From an uncultured Verrucomicrobiae bacterium (GTDB lineage Bacteria > Verrucomicrobiota > Verrucomicrobiia > Limisphaerales > J093): 64,000 nt of DNA. The translations under genes and the position numbers were made by a program. Positions 29,675 to 39,612 of this stretch are shown piece after piece. Location of the stretch: positions 1 to 64,000 of the forward strand of contig CALFAV010000070.1 in the NCBI GenBank assembly GCA_937946835.1, given 5' to 3'. Every line of letters begins with the position of its first letter. Within the stretch, counting starts at the first letter, position 1. Under the pieces are notes generated by a model, which worked only from the letters and a program-made list of their open reading frames with translations, did not search any database and was not told the DNA's origin.

Positions 29675-32600
29675 TCAGCGTCCCTCGACTCGGAAGAACT
29701 GCTGGTCCGGATCGGTCGGGAAACTCGCCCAAGGGGCGGCGCGCAATTCGCCCCAGGGTGTCCAGCGATCGGGCTTCAGTTCCCACGCCTGCCAGACCCG
29801 GAACGGCCCGCGGCCGCCCAGCCAGTTTAACAGCACCTGATCCCCCTCCAGCCGGACAAACAGCCGCGGGGCGGCGCGGAGCGCCTGCGGCACGACCAGC
29901 GCCAGCGCGTGTTCGGCTTGGGCGACCGGCAGGCAAAAGTACGCCGCGCTGTTCGGGACCACGTCGCGGAACCTTTCGGCTCCATGCCCCCAAGCCACCA
30001 GTTGCCCGTCCCCGGTCCAGGCCAGGCTGAAATTCGCCCCGGCGGCAATGGCGACCACGTTGCTCAATCCCTGCGGGGACTGTGCCTGACCCCATTCGTT
30101 GTCGCCCCAGGCCACGACCCGGCCTGAAGCCGTCAAAGCCAGGCTGTGGTAACCGCCCGCGGCAATGGCAATGACCTGCTCCAGGTCCGGCGGCGGCGTG
30201 GCCTGACCGCGGTCGTTCAAGCCCCAGGCCACCACCCGACCCTCGGCAGTCAGGGCCAGGTTGTGATAGAAACCGGCGGCCAGCGCCACCGCGTTGCTCA
30301 CGGCGGGCGTCCGGTCACCTTGACCAAAGGAGTTCCAGCCCCAGCCGGTCACCCGGCCGTCGGCCGTCAGGGCCAAATTGTGCCCCCAGCCGGCCGCTAC
30401 CGCCACCACACGCCGCAGCGGGGGCGTGAGCGCCACCTGGCCGTAGCCGTTGTCGCCCCACACCCGCACCCGGCCGTCGCGGGTCAGCGCCACGCTGTGA
30501 TAGCCGCCGGCGGCGATGGCCACGGCCGCGCCCAGGTCCGACGGCACGCTGGCTTGGCCGCGGCGATTGTCTCCCCAGGCCAGCACCCGGCCTTCGGCGG
30601 TCAGGGCCAGACTGTGCTCGGCTCCGGCGGCCAGCGCCACGGCATTGCCTGTTCCCGGCGGTACCGCGTCCTGGGTTGGTCCGACCGGCCCCAGTTCGAA
30701 GACCGGGCTGACGCGGACGCGCATCGTGCCTCTGACCGTGCCGTAACGGTTGCTGACCAGCAGGCTCAGGGGGTACTCGCCCGGGGTGTCGGCCAGCCCG
30801 GTAATCATTCCGGTCTCGGGGTCAACCCGCCAATCCGGCGGCAAGCCTTCGACCTGCACGAGGTCCACCTGGCCATGAAGGGGCAGTGGGTAAGTGACCT
30901 GCCGGCCCAACCCCGCCACCAAGGGGGGGAGTTCGTCGGCGACGGCGGGCGGGGCGGGGTTCACATACAACCGCAGCGTGGTTTCCCCGGTTCCGCGGCT
31001 GTTGTTGGCGCGCAGCGTCACCAGGAAGGTGCCCACTTCGAGGGGACGGCCGGTGAGGAGGCCGGTGGTCGGGTCCAGGGAGAGGCCTTGCGGCAAACCC
31101 ACCGCCGCGTAGTGATCCGGGCCATTGGCGGCCAAGACCCGAGTCCGAATCGGATAACCGTAGTAGGTCACTTGGAAGCGGGGCGACAGCACCTTCGGCG
31201 GAGCGTGCCCGGGCGGCCGATCCAACAACGCCAAGCTGTAATTTCCGGCGGCTGCGATGGCCAGGACCCGCGTCAGCTTGGACATTCCGGAAATCTGACC
31301 CTCCAGATCGCGCCCCCAACCCACCACCCGACCCTCCGCCGTCAGGGCCAGCGAGTGTGCCGCCCCCGCCGCGATGGCCACTACATTGCTCAGTCCGGGT
31401 GGAACATTGGTTTGGCCCTCGCGGTTGTCGCCCCAGGCCACCACCCGGCCATCGGCAGTGAGCGCCAAACTGTGGGAACCACCGGCGGCGACGGCAGCCA
31501 CGTTGCTCAGCCCCGGAGGAACGTGGGTCTGGAGATACCAGTTTTGCCCCCAGGCCACCACCTTCCCCAAGCGCGTCAGGGCCAGGTTGTGTTGATCCCC
31601 CGCCGCGACGGCCACCACGTCGTTGCTGGTCGGGACCGTACTTTGGCCATACCAATTGTTGCCCCAGGCGTGCACCGATCCTCGTCCCGACAGGGCCAGG
31701 CTGTGCCCCCAACCCGCGGCAATGGCCGCCACTTCTTCCAACCCGGCCGGTATCCGGGTTTTGCCGAAGATGTCCTCGCCCCAGCCCAGGATTTTGCCTT
31801 CATCGGTGAGGGCCAGGCCGTGTCGCCAACCGGCCGAGACCGCCGCGATGTTCGTGAAAGAGGTGGGATAGTTGAGACGATTGTCCCTGTTGTTCCCCCA
31901 CCCGGTGATCCGGCCCGCACCGGTGATGGCCAGGCCATAGTCCGGACCGGCCGCGATGGCCACGACATTGCTCAGGCCGACCGGTGGCCGGCACTGGCCG
32001 TAATGGTTCTCGCCCCAGCCCAGAACCTGGTGCACGGTGACAGTTACCCAGCGGCGGCTGTCGCCGTATGCGTTCTCAGCGGTCAGGAGAACTTGAAACT
32101 CTCCCGGCTGAATGGGAGCACCGACAATGGCCCGGGCGTTCGCATCAAACGTCAGGCCGGGCGGCAGGTCGGCCGCCTCGATTCGGGTGGGGGAATTCAC
32201 GGTTGGCGGCTCGAACCGCACCTCCTGTCCCAGACCCCACACCAGTTCCGGTCCGAGCACGATCCCGGGCAGTGGGGCGTTGATGTGCAGACGCAATCGG
32301 CTCTCGCCCACGCCCAGGGCGTTGGTGGCGCGGAGGCTGACCTCGTAGGTGCCGGGTTGGAGCGGTTCCCCGGAAATCACGCCCGTGGCCGGGTCCAGGG
32401 TCAGGCCGGGCGGCAGGCTTTCGGCGGCATAATGCTCGGCCCCGTTGGCGACCCGGATGGGCGCGAAGAACGGACGCCCGGCCGTGCCCACCGCGACTTT
32501 CGGCCCCAGCACCTGCGGTGGTGCGGTCCCGGCCGGCAGGCCCAGCGCCACAACGCTCACGTCATACCGCGCGGCCACGGCGATGGCGTTGTCCACGCCG

Positions 32601-35600
32601 GCAAAATCGGTCTGGCCGGCGGTACTCGGGCCCCAGCCGATCACCCGTCCATCGGCCGTGAGGGCCAGACTGTGATGCCCGGCGGCGATGGCCAGCACCG
32701 GGGGCAGATTCTCCGGAAACGCCAGTCGGCCCTCCTCGTTGACGCCCCAACCCTGGACCTGGTGGTTGCGGGTCAGTAACAAGTCATGGATGGCTCCGGC
32801 GGCCAACGCCACCACATCTTCGGCGGGCAAGGTATCGGGGAGCCACACGAAGCCCCGATTGGGCAGGTGGTATCTGCCCCATGCCCGGACCTTTCCACTG
32901 GGGGTGAGAGCCAGGTTGTGGATATCGCCCGCGGCGATGGCCACGATGTTGCTCAAGCCCGGCGGGACATTGGTCTGGCCAAAGGTGTTGTCCCCCCAAG
33001 CCACCACCTGGCCTTCCCGGGTCAGGGCCAGACTGTGCGCCCAGGCGCCGGAAACGGCCACGAATGGTCTCAGCACGTTCGGGACGTTGCATTGCCCCAC
33101 GTTGTTGGCGCCCCAGGCCACCACCCGGCCTTCCCAGGTCACCGCCAGACTGTGGAAAGCTCCGGCGGCAATGGCGACCACGTTGCTCAAGCCATTGGGC
33201 ACGTCGGTCTGGCCATAAGTGTTGTCTCCCCAGGCCACCACCCGCCCCTCAGCCGTCAGGGCCAGCGCGTGGTTCACCCCCACTGACACGTCCACCACGT
33301 CGGTCAGTTCGGGCGGAACGCGGGTGACCGGATGGCCCTCCGGCGCCCGGACGAGGATCGGACTGACCCGCACGGTCAGGGTGCGGGTGAGCACCTCGAA
33401 GCGGTTGCTAGCCGTGAGGTGTACGGTGAAATCGCCCGGTTGGATGGGTCGCCCCTGAATGACGCCGGTCTCGGCGTCAAACGCCAGTCCGGGCGGCAGT
33501 CCTTCAACCGTAAGCCGCGCCGGGCCATTGACCAGGGGGATGGGGTATTTCACCTCCGTGAACCGGCCCACGAGAAGCACGTCGGGCAAATCGAGGTACA
33601 GTGGGTGCCGCTGAATGTACAGGCGTAGAACAAGCTCATGATTCCCGGCCTGATTCTCCGCCCGCAGGGTGACGAGAAACTCTCCCGCATCGGTCGGGAT
33701 ACCGGAGATCACGCCCGTGGCCGGGTCCAGCGTCAGCCCTTCCGGCAATCCCCGGGCTTCCAGCCGCTGGATCCCGTTGGCCACGGTCACACGGGTGTGG
33801 AACGGCCACCCCATGAATCCCCCCGCCACCCGCGGACCCAGAATCCGGGGCGGGAAGTACCCATCCGGCACATGTACCAACGCCAGGCTGAAGGCGTCGC
33901 TGTCCCAATCCCCCACAGAACCCCCAGCCGCAATCGCCAGGGCGCGGTCCGGCCCGGAGCCGAGGGGAATGGCAATTTCCCCGCGCCAATTTCGCCCCCA
34001 ACCCACGACGTGGCCTTCGGCGGTGAGTGCCAGGCTGTGTGCAGGACCGGCCGCAATGGCCACCACGTTGCTCAAGCCCTCAGGGACCGAGGCTTGACCG
34101 TGGGTGTTGTCTCCCCAGGCCGCCACCGTTCCCCCCGCGGTCAGGGCCAGGGCGTGCTCGGCCCCGGCGGCGACGGCCACCACGTTGCTCAGCCAGGCCG
34201 GGACATTGGTCTGCCCCCTGTCAGACCGGCCCCAAGCCACGACCCGCCCCTCGGTGGTTTGGGCCAGGCTGAAGTGATCGCCCGCGGCAATGGCCACGAA
34301 ATTGCTCCGCCCGGCGGGTACCTGGAGCTGGCCGTGTTCATCGCTGCCCCAGGCGAAAACCCGGCCCTCCCCGGTCAATGCCAGGCTGTGCAATCCCCCC
34401 GCGGCCACGGCGATCACGTTGCTCAGGCCGGGTGGAACATTGAGTTGGCCCCGGTTGTTAACTCCCCAGCCCACCACGCGGCCCTCAACGGTCAATCCCA
34501 GACCGTGCACCCTGCCGGCGGCAATGGCCACGAGGTTGCTCAGTCCGGGCGGAACCTCGGCCCGGCGATCCCAGTTGTATCCCCAACTTCCCACCAGGCC
34601 CTCGCTGGTCAGCGCCAAGCCGAAACCGCCCCGGCCGGCCGCGATGGCGACCACGGTGCTAATCCAGGAGGGCGGATCGAGCTGGCCGTAGCGGTTATCC
34701 CCCCAACCAATGATCGCCGTGTTCCCCCAGGATCCCCACAGGCCCGAAGGCACGATTTGAAGCCGCATCGTGATCTCGTGAGTGCCGCGACTGTTGGCCG
34801 CCCGCAGGGTGACCTCGTGAATGCCACGCCGTTCGGGGACGCCGGTAATCACCCGGCGCGCCGCCTCAAAGGTCAGCCCCGCCGGCAGTCCCTCCGCCTC
34901 GAGCCGGTCGGCTCCGTTGGCCACCTCGAGGTGCACTTGCAGGGGTTGTCCCGCCACCCCCGTGACCAGTCGCGGCGCCAGGATCCATGGCGGCGCCATG
35001 CCGCGGGGGTAGCCGGTCAGGACCACGTTGAAATCCTCCCCGGCGGCGAGGGCCAATCCATTCCGCAATTCCCCCGGAATCCGGGTTTGGCCCACGTGGG
35101 AGCGTCCCCAGCCCACCATCCGGCCCTCGGCCGTCAAGGCCAGGGCGTGGAAGTGGCCCGCCGCGATGGCCACGGCGTTGGTCAGGCCGGTCGGGATGTC
35201 CCGTTGTCCGACTCGATTATCGCCCCAGCCCACCACCCGACCCTCAGCGGTCAGGGCCAGACTGAAGTAGTAGCCCGCACTCACGGCAACCACGTTGCTC
35301 AACCCGGCCGGAACGTTCACCTGACCATACAAATTATTGCCCCAGGCCAGCACGCGGCCCTCCCGGGTCACCGCCAGGCTGTGATTGCTGCCGGCGGCGA
35401 TGGCCACAAAACGATTGTTCCCTGCCGGCACGTTGCATTGCCCGTACCCGTTGGCGCCCCAGGCCACCACCCGGCCGTCGTGGGTCAAAGCCAGGCTGTG
35501 AAACATACCGGCCGCCACGGCCACCACCCGGGTCGTCCCCAACGGGGGCACGTTGGTTTGCCCATAGGCGTTGTTCCCCCAGGCCACGACCCGGCCCTCG

Positions 35601-36178
35601 GCGGTCAGGGCCAGGTTGTGGCCCGCCCCCGCCGCAATGGCCACCACGTTGGTCAGGTCCGGCGGCACGTTGGTCTGGCCGTAGAGATTGTTGCCCCAGG
35701 CCACCACCCGGCCCTCCCTGGTGAGCGCCAGGGCATGTGCCCGGCCGGCGGCCACAGCGATCACGTTGGTCAAACCCGGTGGCACGGTGGTTTGCCCGTA
35801 GCTGTTTTCCCCCCATGCCACCAAGGGCACCAAATGCACCAGCGCGTCGTCGCTGACCACTTCGCCCGCCGGGTTGCGGATCCGAACCCGGTAACGGCCC
35901 ATCTGGGCGCTGTCGCTCAGGGTCCAGCGCCACTCGGGTTGGGTGGCACCGGGCACCGGTTCGTAGAGGAGGGTCTCCTCGGCCAGCTTGAACCACTGAT
36001 AACTCAGCGGTTCCTCCCCTTCGGCCACCACGCGCAGCACCACCTCCGAGCCGGCAGGGGCGTATTGATCCTGGGGCTGTTCGAGGATTCGTGGCAGGGG
36101 CTGGGATCGGGCCACCCCGAGGGCGATCGCCAACCCGAGTCCCAGCACTCCGGGCCGGTGGAAAAGTCGGGTTTTCAT
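29675..36178 (-). CDS. Giant secreted protein: five 7-repeat RCC1 propellers alternating with Ig-like putative domains
   Basis: A 2,167-residue exported protein. ATG at 36178 gives a signal peptide (MKTRLFHRPGVLGLGLAIAL…). Approximate order: an Ig-like domain at 25-113 (LEQPQDQYAPAGSEVVL…), then RCC1 propellers at 114-392, 475-772, 944-1215, 1385-1658 and 1830-2095. By eye each propeller has seven repeats of the form VVAWGdNxyGQtnVPpGLsNVVAIAAG.hSLALT.eGR (35 in all). The linkers contain one, two, two and two putative-Ig (He_PIG) domains with the signature LPpGLtxDpxTGvIsGxP. A C-terminal module (about 2100-2167, ending QFFRVEGR) closes the chain. RCC1 propellers bind proteins, chromatin or ligands in other organisms; an adhesin or surface-binding role is inference. 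No anchor motif such as LPXTG is visible. Confidence 0.9.
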   Translation of the reverse strand: MKTRLFHRPGVLGLGLAIALGVARSQPLPRILEQPQDQYAPAGSEVVLRVVAEGEEPLSYQWFKLAEETLLYEPVPGATQPEWRWTLSDSAQMGRYRVRIRNPAGEVVSDDALVHLVPLVAWGENSYGQTTVPPGLTNVIAVAAGRAHALALTREGRVVAWGNNLYGQTNVPPDLTNVVAIAAGAGHNLALTAEGRVVAWGNNAYGQTNVPPLGTTRVVAVAAGMFHSLALTHDGRVVAWGANGYGQCNVPAGNNRFVAIAAGSNHSLAVTREGRVLAWGNNLYGQVNVPAGLSNVVAVSAGYYFSLALTAEGRVVGWGDNRVGQRDIPTGLTNAVAIAAGHFHALALTAEGRMVGWGRSHVGQTRIPGELRNGLALAAGEDFNVVLTGYPRGMAPPWILAPRLVTGVAGQPLQVHLEVANGADRLEAEGLPAGLTFEAARRVITGVPERRGIHEVTLRAANSRGTHEITMRLQIVPSGLWGSWGNTAIIGWGDNRYGQLDPPSWISTVVAIAAGRGGFGLALTSEGLVGSWGYNWDRRAEVPPGLSNLVAIAAGRVHGLGLTVEGRVVGWGVNNRGQLNVPPGLSNVIAVAAGGLHSLALTGEGRVFAWGSDEHGQLQVPAGRSNFVAIAAGDHFSLAQTTEGRVVAWGRSDRGQTNVPAWLSNVVAVAAGAEHALALTAGGTVAAWGDNTHGQASVPEGLSNVVAIAAGPAHSLALTAEGHVVGWGRNWRGEIAIPLGSGPDRALAIAAGGSVGDWDSDAFSLALVHVPDGYFPPRILGPRVAGGFMGWPFHTRVTVANGIQRLEARGLPEGLTLDPATGVISGIPTDAGEFLVTLRAENQAGNHELVLRLYIQRHPLYLDLPDVLLVGRFTEVKYPIPLVNGPARLTVEGLPPGLAFDAETGVIQGRPIQPGDFTVHLTASNRFEVLTRTLTVRVSPILVRAPEGHPVTRVPPELTDVVDVSVGVNHALALTAEGRVVAWGDNTYGQTDVPNGLSNVVAIAAGAFHSLAVTWEGRVVAWGANNVGQCNVPNVLRPFVAVSGAWAHSLALTREGQVVAWGDNTFGQTNVPPGLSNIVAIAAGDIHNLALTPSGKVRAWGRYHLPNRGFVWLPDTLPAEDVVALAAGAIHDLLLTRNHQVQGWGVNEEGRLAFPENLPPVLAIAAGHHSLALTADGRVIGWGPSTAGQTDFAGVDNAIAVAARYDVSVVALGLPAGTAPPQVLGPKVAVGTAGRPFFAPIRVANGAEHYAAESLPPGLTLDPATGVISGEPLQPGTYEVSLRATNALGVGESRLRLHINAPLPGIVLGPELVWGLGQEVRFEPPTVNSPTRIEAADLPPGLTFDANARAIVGAPIQPGEFQVLLTAENAYGDSRRWVTVTVHQVLGWGENHYGQCRPPVGLSNVVAIAAGPDYGLAITGAGRITGWGNNRDNRLNYPTSFTNIAAVSAGWRHGLALTDEGKILGWGEDIFGKTRIPAGLEEVAAIAAGWGHSLALSGRGSVHAWGNNWYGQSTVPTSNDVVAVAAGDQHNLALTRLGKVVAWGQNWYLQTHVPPGLSNVAAVAAGGSHSLALTADGRVVAWGDNREGQTNVPPGLSNVVAIAAGAAHSLALTAEGRVVGWGRDLEGQISGMSKLTRVLAIAAAGNYSLALLDRPPGHAPPKVLSPRFQVTYYGYPIRTRVLAANGPDHYAAVGLPQGLSLDPTTGLLTGRPLEVGTFLVTLRANNSRGTGETTLRLYVNPAPPAVADELPPLVAGLGRQVTYPLPLHGQVDLVQVEGLPPDWRVDPETGMITGLADTPGEYPLSLLVSNRYGTVRGTMRVRVSPVFELGPVGPTQDAVPPGTGNAVALAAGAEHSLALTAEGRVLAWGDNRRGQASVPSDLGAAVAIAAGGYHSVALTRDGRVRVWGDNGYGQVALTPPLRRVVAVAAGWGHNLALTADGRVTGWGWNSFGQGDRTPAVSNAVALAAGFYHNLALTAEGRVVAWGLNDRGQATPPPDLEQVIAIAAGGYHSLALTASGRVVAWGDNEWGQAQSPQGLSNVVAIAAGANFSLAWTGDGQLVAWGHGAERFRDVVPNSAAYFCLPVAQAEHALALVVPQALRAAPRLFVRLEGDQVLLNWLGGRGPFRVWQAWELKPDRWTPWGELRAAPWASFPTDPDQQFFRVEGR

Positions 36179-36479
36179 GGCGAATTGGGTTGGAGGAAAA
36201 TTAGCAGATTCCGTGCCGGGAACGGAGCAAGCCCGGCGTCGGCTTGCGCGCCAGCCCGGGGGCAAACCCACCCGAGCCGGGTCAGGTGCGGTTTGTCCCC
36301 GCGGCCGGCGGGGCGGGACCGGAGGCGAGGCTTTTTCATGCGCAGCCTCCCGAATCAAATTCGCGCCCAGACAAGCAAACTCGGCTCGAAAAGGCCAGCG
36401 CGAAAGGTCACCGTCCGCCGCCTCCGGGCCGGCACCGGGGCAATGCAGGGCAGGGGATTGCGCCGACCCGGGGGCCGGT
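36179..36479. other. Intergenic region upstream of the RCC1-repeat gene
   Basis: 301 bases between the zwf stop and the RCC1-repeat start, both genes on the minus strand. A TGCTAATTT element about 20 bases before ATG 36178 could be a -10 without a matching -35. No gene or terminator is evident. Confidence 0.45.
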
Positions 36480-38042
36480 TCAAATCCCCGACTGCGGGTT
36501 TCGCCAGGCGTTCCCGTCCGCCGCGAGCAGGGCGTCGGCCGCGGGCGGCCCCCAGCTCCCCGCCGGGTAAAACTCCGCTTCCGTCAAGGGTTGATCCGCC
36601 CAATCGGCGCGGATGGCATCCACAAACGCCCACGCCACCTCCACCTCATCCCGGCGGATGAACAGTGTGGGGTCGCCCTCGAGGACATCGAGCAGGAGTC
36701 GCTCGTAGGCCTCGGGGGTGTAGGCGCCGAATTCGGTGTCGTAGCGGAAATGCATCCGCACCGGGCGCAGGGTCAGTTCGGCGCCGGGCACCTTGCCGTT
36801 GATGTGCAGGCTGATGCCCTCGTTGGGTTGGAGTCGCAGGGTGAGCGAATTGGCATCCAGCCGCGGTCCGCATCGGGCGGCGAAGAGCACGTGGGGCGGG
36901 CGCCGAAACTGCAGCCGGACCTCGCTGGCGCTCAGCGGCAGTTGCTTGCCGGTGCGCAGGTAGAACGGCACCCCCGCCCAGCGCCAGTTGTCCACCCACA
37001 GCCGCAGTGCCACGAAGGTTTCCACGTTCGAGTCCGGGGCCACCCCCGGCTCGGCGCGGTAGGCGCGCTGGGGGGCGCCGGCATTCTCCCCGGCCGTGTA
37101 TTGGCCCCGCACCACCCGGCGCCGGACCTCCTCCGGAGGAATTGGCCGCAGCGCGCGCAGCAGTTTCACCTTCTCATCCCGGATGGCCTCGGCCTCGAGC
37201 GAACCGGGTGGTTCCATCGCCACCAGCGCCAGCACCTGGAGCAGGTGGTTTTGGACCATGTCGCGCAGGGCGCCGGCCTCCTCGTAGTAGGCTCCGCGCG
37301 TGCCCACCCCCGCCTGCTCGCTCACGGTGATCTGGACGTGATCCACCGCCTGGCGGTTCCAGAGCGGCTCGAAGATCGCGTTGGCGAAGCGGAACACGAA
37401 CAGGTTCTGGACCGTCTCCTTGCCCAGGTAGTGGTCAATGCGAAAAAGCTGCCGCTCCTCTGTGTGGCGCGTGAGCGCCGCGTTCAGTTCCCGGGCCGAG
37501 GCCAGGTCGTGGCCGAAGGGCTTTTCCACCACCACCCGTTGCCAGAACGGCGACTCCTCGTCGCGGCGCAGCAGGCCGGCCGCGTGCAGGCCGGCCGCGA
37601 TGCTCGCGAAGCGGCTGGGCGAGGTGGCCAGGTAAAACAGCCGGTTGCGCCGCAGCGGTTCGGACCCGAGCCCCGCCAGGTGCTCCGCCAGCCGCCGGTG
37701 CGTGGCCGGGTTGGTCCCGTCACCCGCGAGGTAATGGAGCCGGGTCGCGAACGCCTCCCAGCGGGCGCGGTCCACCGGTTGAGTGCGCGAAAAACGCTGC
37801 AGGGCCGCGAACAGTTCCTCGCGCCAGGCCGCGTCGCTTTTCTCCCGGCGTGCCACCCCCACCACGTGGAACGGCTCGGGGAGTGCCCCCGCCAGGTACA
37901 GGTGGTACAGCGCCGGGACCAGCTTGCGTGCGGTGAGGTCACCGCTGGCGCCGAAGATGATCAGCGTGCAGGGGCTGAGGTGACGCGGCCCGGTGTCCAG
38001 CCGGCAGACCAACGACTCGTCCAGTTGAGCCAGCTCATCCAT
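36480..38042 (-). CDS. zwf: Glucose-6-phosphate 1-dehydrogenase
   Basis: A 520-residue enzyme opening the oxidative pentose phosphate pathway. The NADP-binding fingerprint is [14 protein letters not shown], with EKPFGHDL and the active-site segment [13 protein letters not shown] further on. [20 protein letters not shown] is also conserved. ATG at 38042 is preferred because it lies seven bases after a -10-like box and close to the expected N-terminus; longer extensions are low-complexity. No gnd or pgl gene follows. Confidence 0.96.
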   Translation of the reverse strand: MDELAQLDESLVCRLDTGPRHLSPCTLIIFGASGDLTARKLVPALYHLYLAGALPEPFHVVGVARREKSDAAWREELFAALQRFSRTQPVDRARWEAFATRLHYLAGDGTNPATHRRLAEHLAGLGSEPLRRNRLFYLATSPSRFASIAAGLHAAGLLRRDEESPFWQRVVVEKPFGHDLASARELNAALTRHTEERQLFRIDHYLGKETVQNLFVFRFANAIFEPLWNRQAVDHVQITVSEQAGVGTRGAYYEEAGALRDMVQNHLLQVLALVAMEPPGSLEAEAIRDEKVKLLRALRPIPPEEVRRRVVRGQYTAGENAGAPQRAYRAEPGVAPDSNVETFVALRLWVDNWRWAGVPFYLRTGKQLPLSASEVRLQFRRPPHVLFAARCGPRLDANSLTLRLQPNEGISLHINGKVPGAELTLRPVRMHFRYDTEFGAYTPEAYERLLLDVLEGDPTLFIRRDEVEVAWAFVDAIRADWADQPLTEAEFYPAGSWGPPAADALLAADGNAWRNPQSGI

Positions 38043-38049
38043 GAGCGGC

Positions 38050-38078
38050 AGGGTGGGATCGCCCGGCCCGCCCCGCAA
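38050..38078 (-). promoter_or_regulatory. Leaderless-type promoter for zwf
   Basis: Minus strand: TTGCGG (38078-38073), 17-base spacer, CACCCT (38055-38050), then seven bases to ATG 38042. Confidence 0.55.
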
Positions 38079-38139
38079 GCCGGCGGCGGGGAATTTTTTT
38101 CGGCTGGGTTGTGCCGGCGACCCGCGGCAAGCTGCGGCC

Positions 38140-39000
38140 GTGACCGCACCTGCTACCCTGCAAGTCTCCTGCGTCCAGCTCCACTGGGCGCGCTCCCTCG
38201 CGTACAACCTCGACCGCACCCGGCACTACATCCGCCAGGCCGCCGCGGCGGGCAGCCGCGTGGTGCTCTTCCCGGAGACCAGCCTCACCGGCTACTACTT
38301 CCCCGACGTGGTGCGGCTCGAGCCGCGGGACATCCAGGCCGCCCTGGACCACACCTGCCGGGCCGCTGCCGAGGCGGGCCTGTGGGTCATCGCCGGCTCG
38401 CTGCGCCCAACCGCCGACCGCTACCTGAACCTCGCCCACGTCATCTCCCCGCGCGGCGAAATCGTTCACGAATACGCCAAGATCCACCTGGCCGGGCGCG
38501 ACGAGCAACGTTACTGCCGCGGCGGTGACAAGCTCTCCCTCTTCGAGATTGACGGCATCCGCTGCACGCTGGCCATCTGCCGCGACGGCCGACACCCGGA
38601 GGTGTACCGCCTGCCGGCCATGCTCGGCGCGCAAATCCTCTTTCACCCCTCGTGCAGCTCGGACGAACTCGAGGCCGTGGTCTGGAAACGCACCTCCGGC
38701 CGCGCCCAACTGCCCGCCGGCCCCACCACCCGCATCTTCCATTGCGTGGCCAACACCGTCGGCCAGTCCCCCGACGGCCGCCAAAGCTCCAGCGGCCAGT
38801 CCTTCATCCGCAACCCCGACGGCCTGCCCCTGGCCGAGGCCGGCTGGTACCAGGAAGAAATGATCACCGCCGTGCTCGAGCTGGCCCGGGCCGACCGCAA
38901 ATATGCCCTGGACAGCCTCAACGACCCGCCGTTCCTGAAGCCGTACTGGGAGCCCATGCTCCGGGCCGTGGCGGAGCGGGCCGACCGCAAACCCGAGTAG
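38140..39000 (+). CDS. Carbon-nitrogen hydrolase (nitrilase superfamily)
   Basis: A 286-residue cytosolic amidase/nitrilase-type enzyme. The Glu-Lys-Cys triad is visible: Glu46 in [11 protein letters not shown], Lys114 in YAKIHLAG and Cys147 in [10 protein letters not shown]. The substrate could be an omega-amide, carbamoyl compound or nitrile. GTG at 38140 is chosen; the in-frame extension upstream would overlap the zwf promoter. CAAGCT lies six bases before the GTG, the same spacing as other leaderless starts, though without a clear -35. Divergent from zwf. Confidence 0.85.
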   Translation: MTAPATLQVSCVQLHWARSLAYNLDRTRHYIRQAAAAGSRVVLFPETSLTGYYFPDVVRLEPRDIQAALDHTCRAAAEAGLWVIAGSLRPTADRYLNLAHVISPRGEIVHEYAKIHLAGRDEQRYCRGGDKLSLFEIDGIRCTLAICRDGRHPEVYRLPAMLGAQILFHPSCSSDELEAVVWKRTSGRAQLPAGPTTRIFHCVANTVGQSPDGRQSSSGQSFIRNPDGLPLAEAGWYQEEMITAVLELARADRKYALDSLNDPPFLKPYWEPMLRAVAERADRKPE

Positions 39001-39031
39001 GCCCCGCGCTGGGCGGCCCCCGCCCCGCGAT

Positions 39032-39037
39032 TATACT
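39032..39037 (+). promoter_or_regulatory. Leaderless-type -10 box for the DJ-1 gene
   Basis: TATACT followed by GCCGCC and the ATG at 39044. The same GCCGCC-ATG spacing recurs at 41414-41426. The -35 region is not convincing. Confidence 0.5.
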
Positions 39038-39043
39038 GCCGCC

Positions 39044-39586
39044 ATGCAACCGCGCGTCCTGTGCCTGCTGTTTCCCGGCTTCGAGGAAATCGAAACGCTC
39101 GCTCCCGTGGACCTGCTCCGCCGCGCCGGTGCCGACGTGGTGTTGGCCTCGGTGACCGGCGAGAAACTCGTCACCGGCCGCAGCCAGGTGACCGTGCAGG
39201 CCGATGCCGCGCTCGCCGACGTGGCCGGGCAATCCTTTGACCTGCTGGTGGTGCCCGGCGGCCCCGGCGTAAAGGCCCTCCGCGCCCAGGGCCGCGCCAC
39301 GGAGCTGGTCCGGCAGTTTGCCCGGGCGGGCCGGCCCGTGGCCGCGATTTGTGCGGCCCCCACCGTGCTGGCCGACGCGGGCCTGTTGGCCGGGCGACGC
39401 TACACCGCGCATTTCTCCGTGCATGACGAATTACCCGGCGCGCTGGCGGGCGAGCGGGTGGTCGAGGACGGCCCCGTGATCACTTCGCGCGGAGCGGGTA
39501 CGGCCCTCGAGTTCGGCCTGGCGCTGGTCCGGCGGCTGTGGGGTGAGGCCCGGGCCCGTGACGTGGCCGCCGCCATCATGTACTAA
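39044..39586 (+). CDS. DJ-1/PfpI family protein (YajL-like)
   Basis: A 180-residue class I glutamine-amidotransferase-like protein. LLFPGFEEIETLAPVDLLRR at the N-terminus and LLVVPGGPGVKALR are characteristic of the DJ-1/YajL branch. The reactive Cys lies in AAICAAPTVLA at the nucleophile elbow, with a His in AHFSVHDELPGAL. Roles proposed for the family include chaperone, glyoxalase and protein deglycase; activity cannot be assigned. An epimerase gene follows after 26 bases. Confidence 0.88.
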   Translation: MQPRVLCLLFPGFEEIETLAPVDLLRRAGADVVLASVTGEKLVTGRSQVTVQADAALADVAGQSFDLLVVPGGPGVKALRAQGRATELVRQFARAGRPVAAICAAPTVLADAGLLAGRRYTAHFSVHDELPGALAGERVVEDGPVITSRGAGTALEFGLALVRRLWGEARARDVAAAIMY

Positions 39587-39612
39587 CCCCGCCCGCGACG
39601 CGGCCCGCCCTC

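Noticed and set aside
29675-36178. Regular DNA repeats that could suggest a CRISPR array or tandem satellite
   Set aside because: The period is about 117 bases and reflects protein repeats of 39 codons; copies differ mainly at third positions and conserve RCC1 residues.
36470-36511. tRNA-like T-loop sequence GGTTCAAATCC followed by a CCA
   Set aside because: The flanking bases do not form a T stem beyond two pairs, no acceptor partner lies about 70 bases upstream, and most of the segment encodes the C-terminus of zwf.
33638-36661. Long plus-strand open frame (about 1,000 codons) and a second one at 30146-32779
   Set aside because: Both are antisense to the RCC1-repeat gene, and their own repetitiveness only mirrors the RCC1 repeats. 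No signal peptide or known domain.
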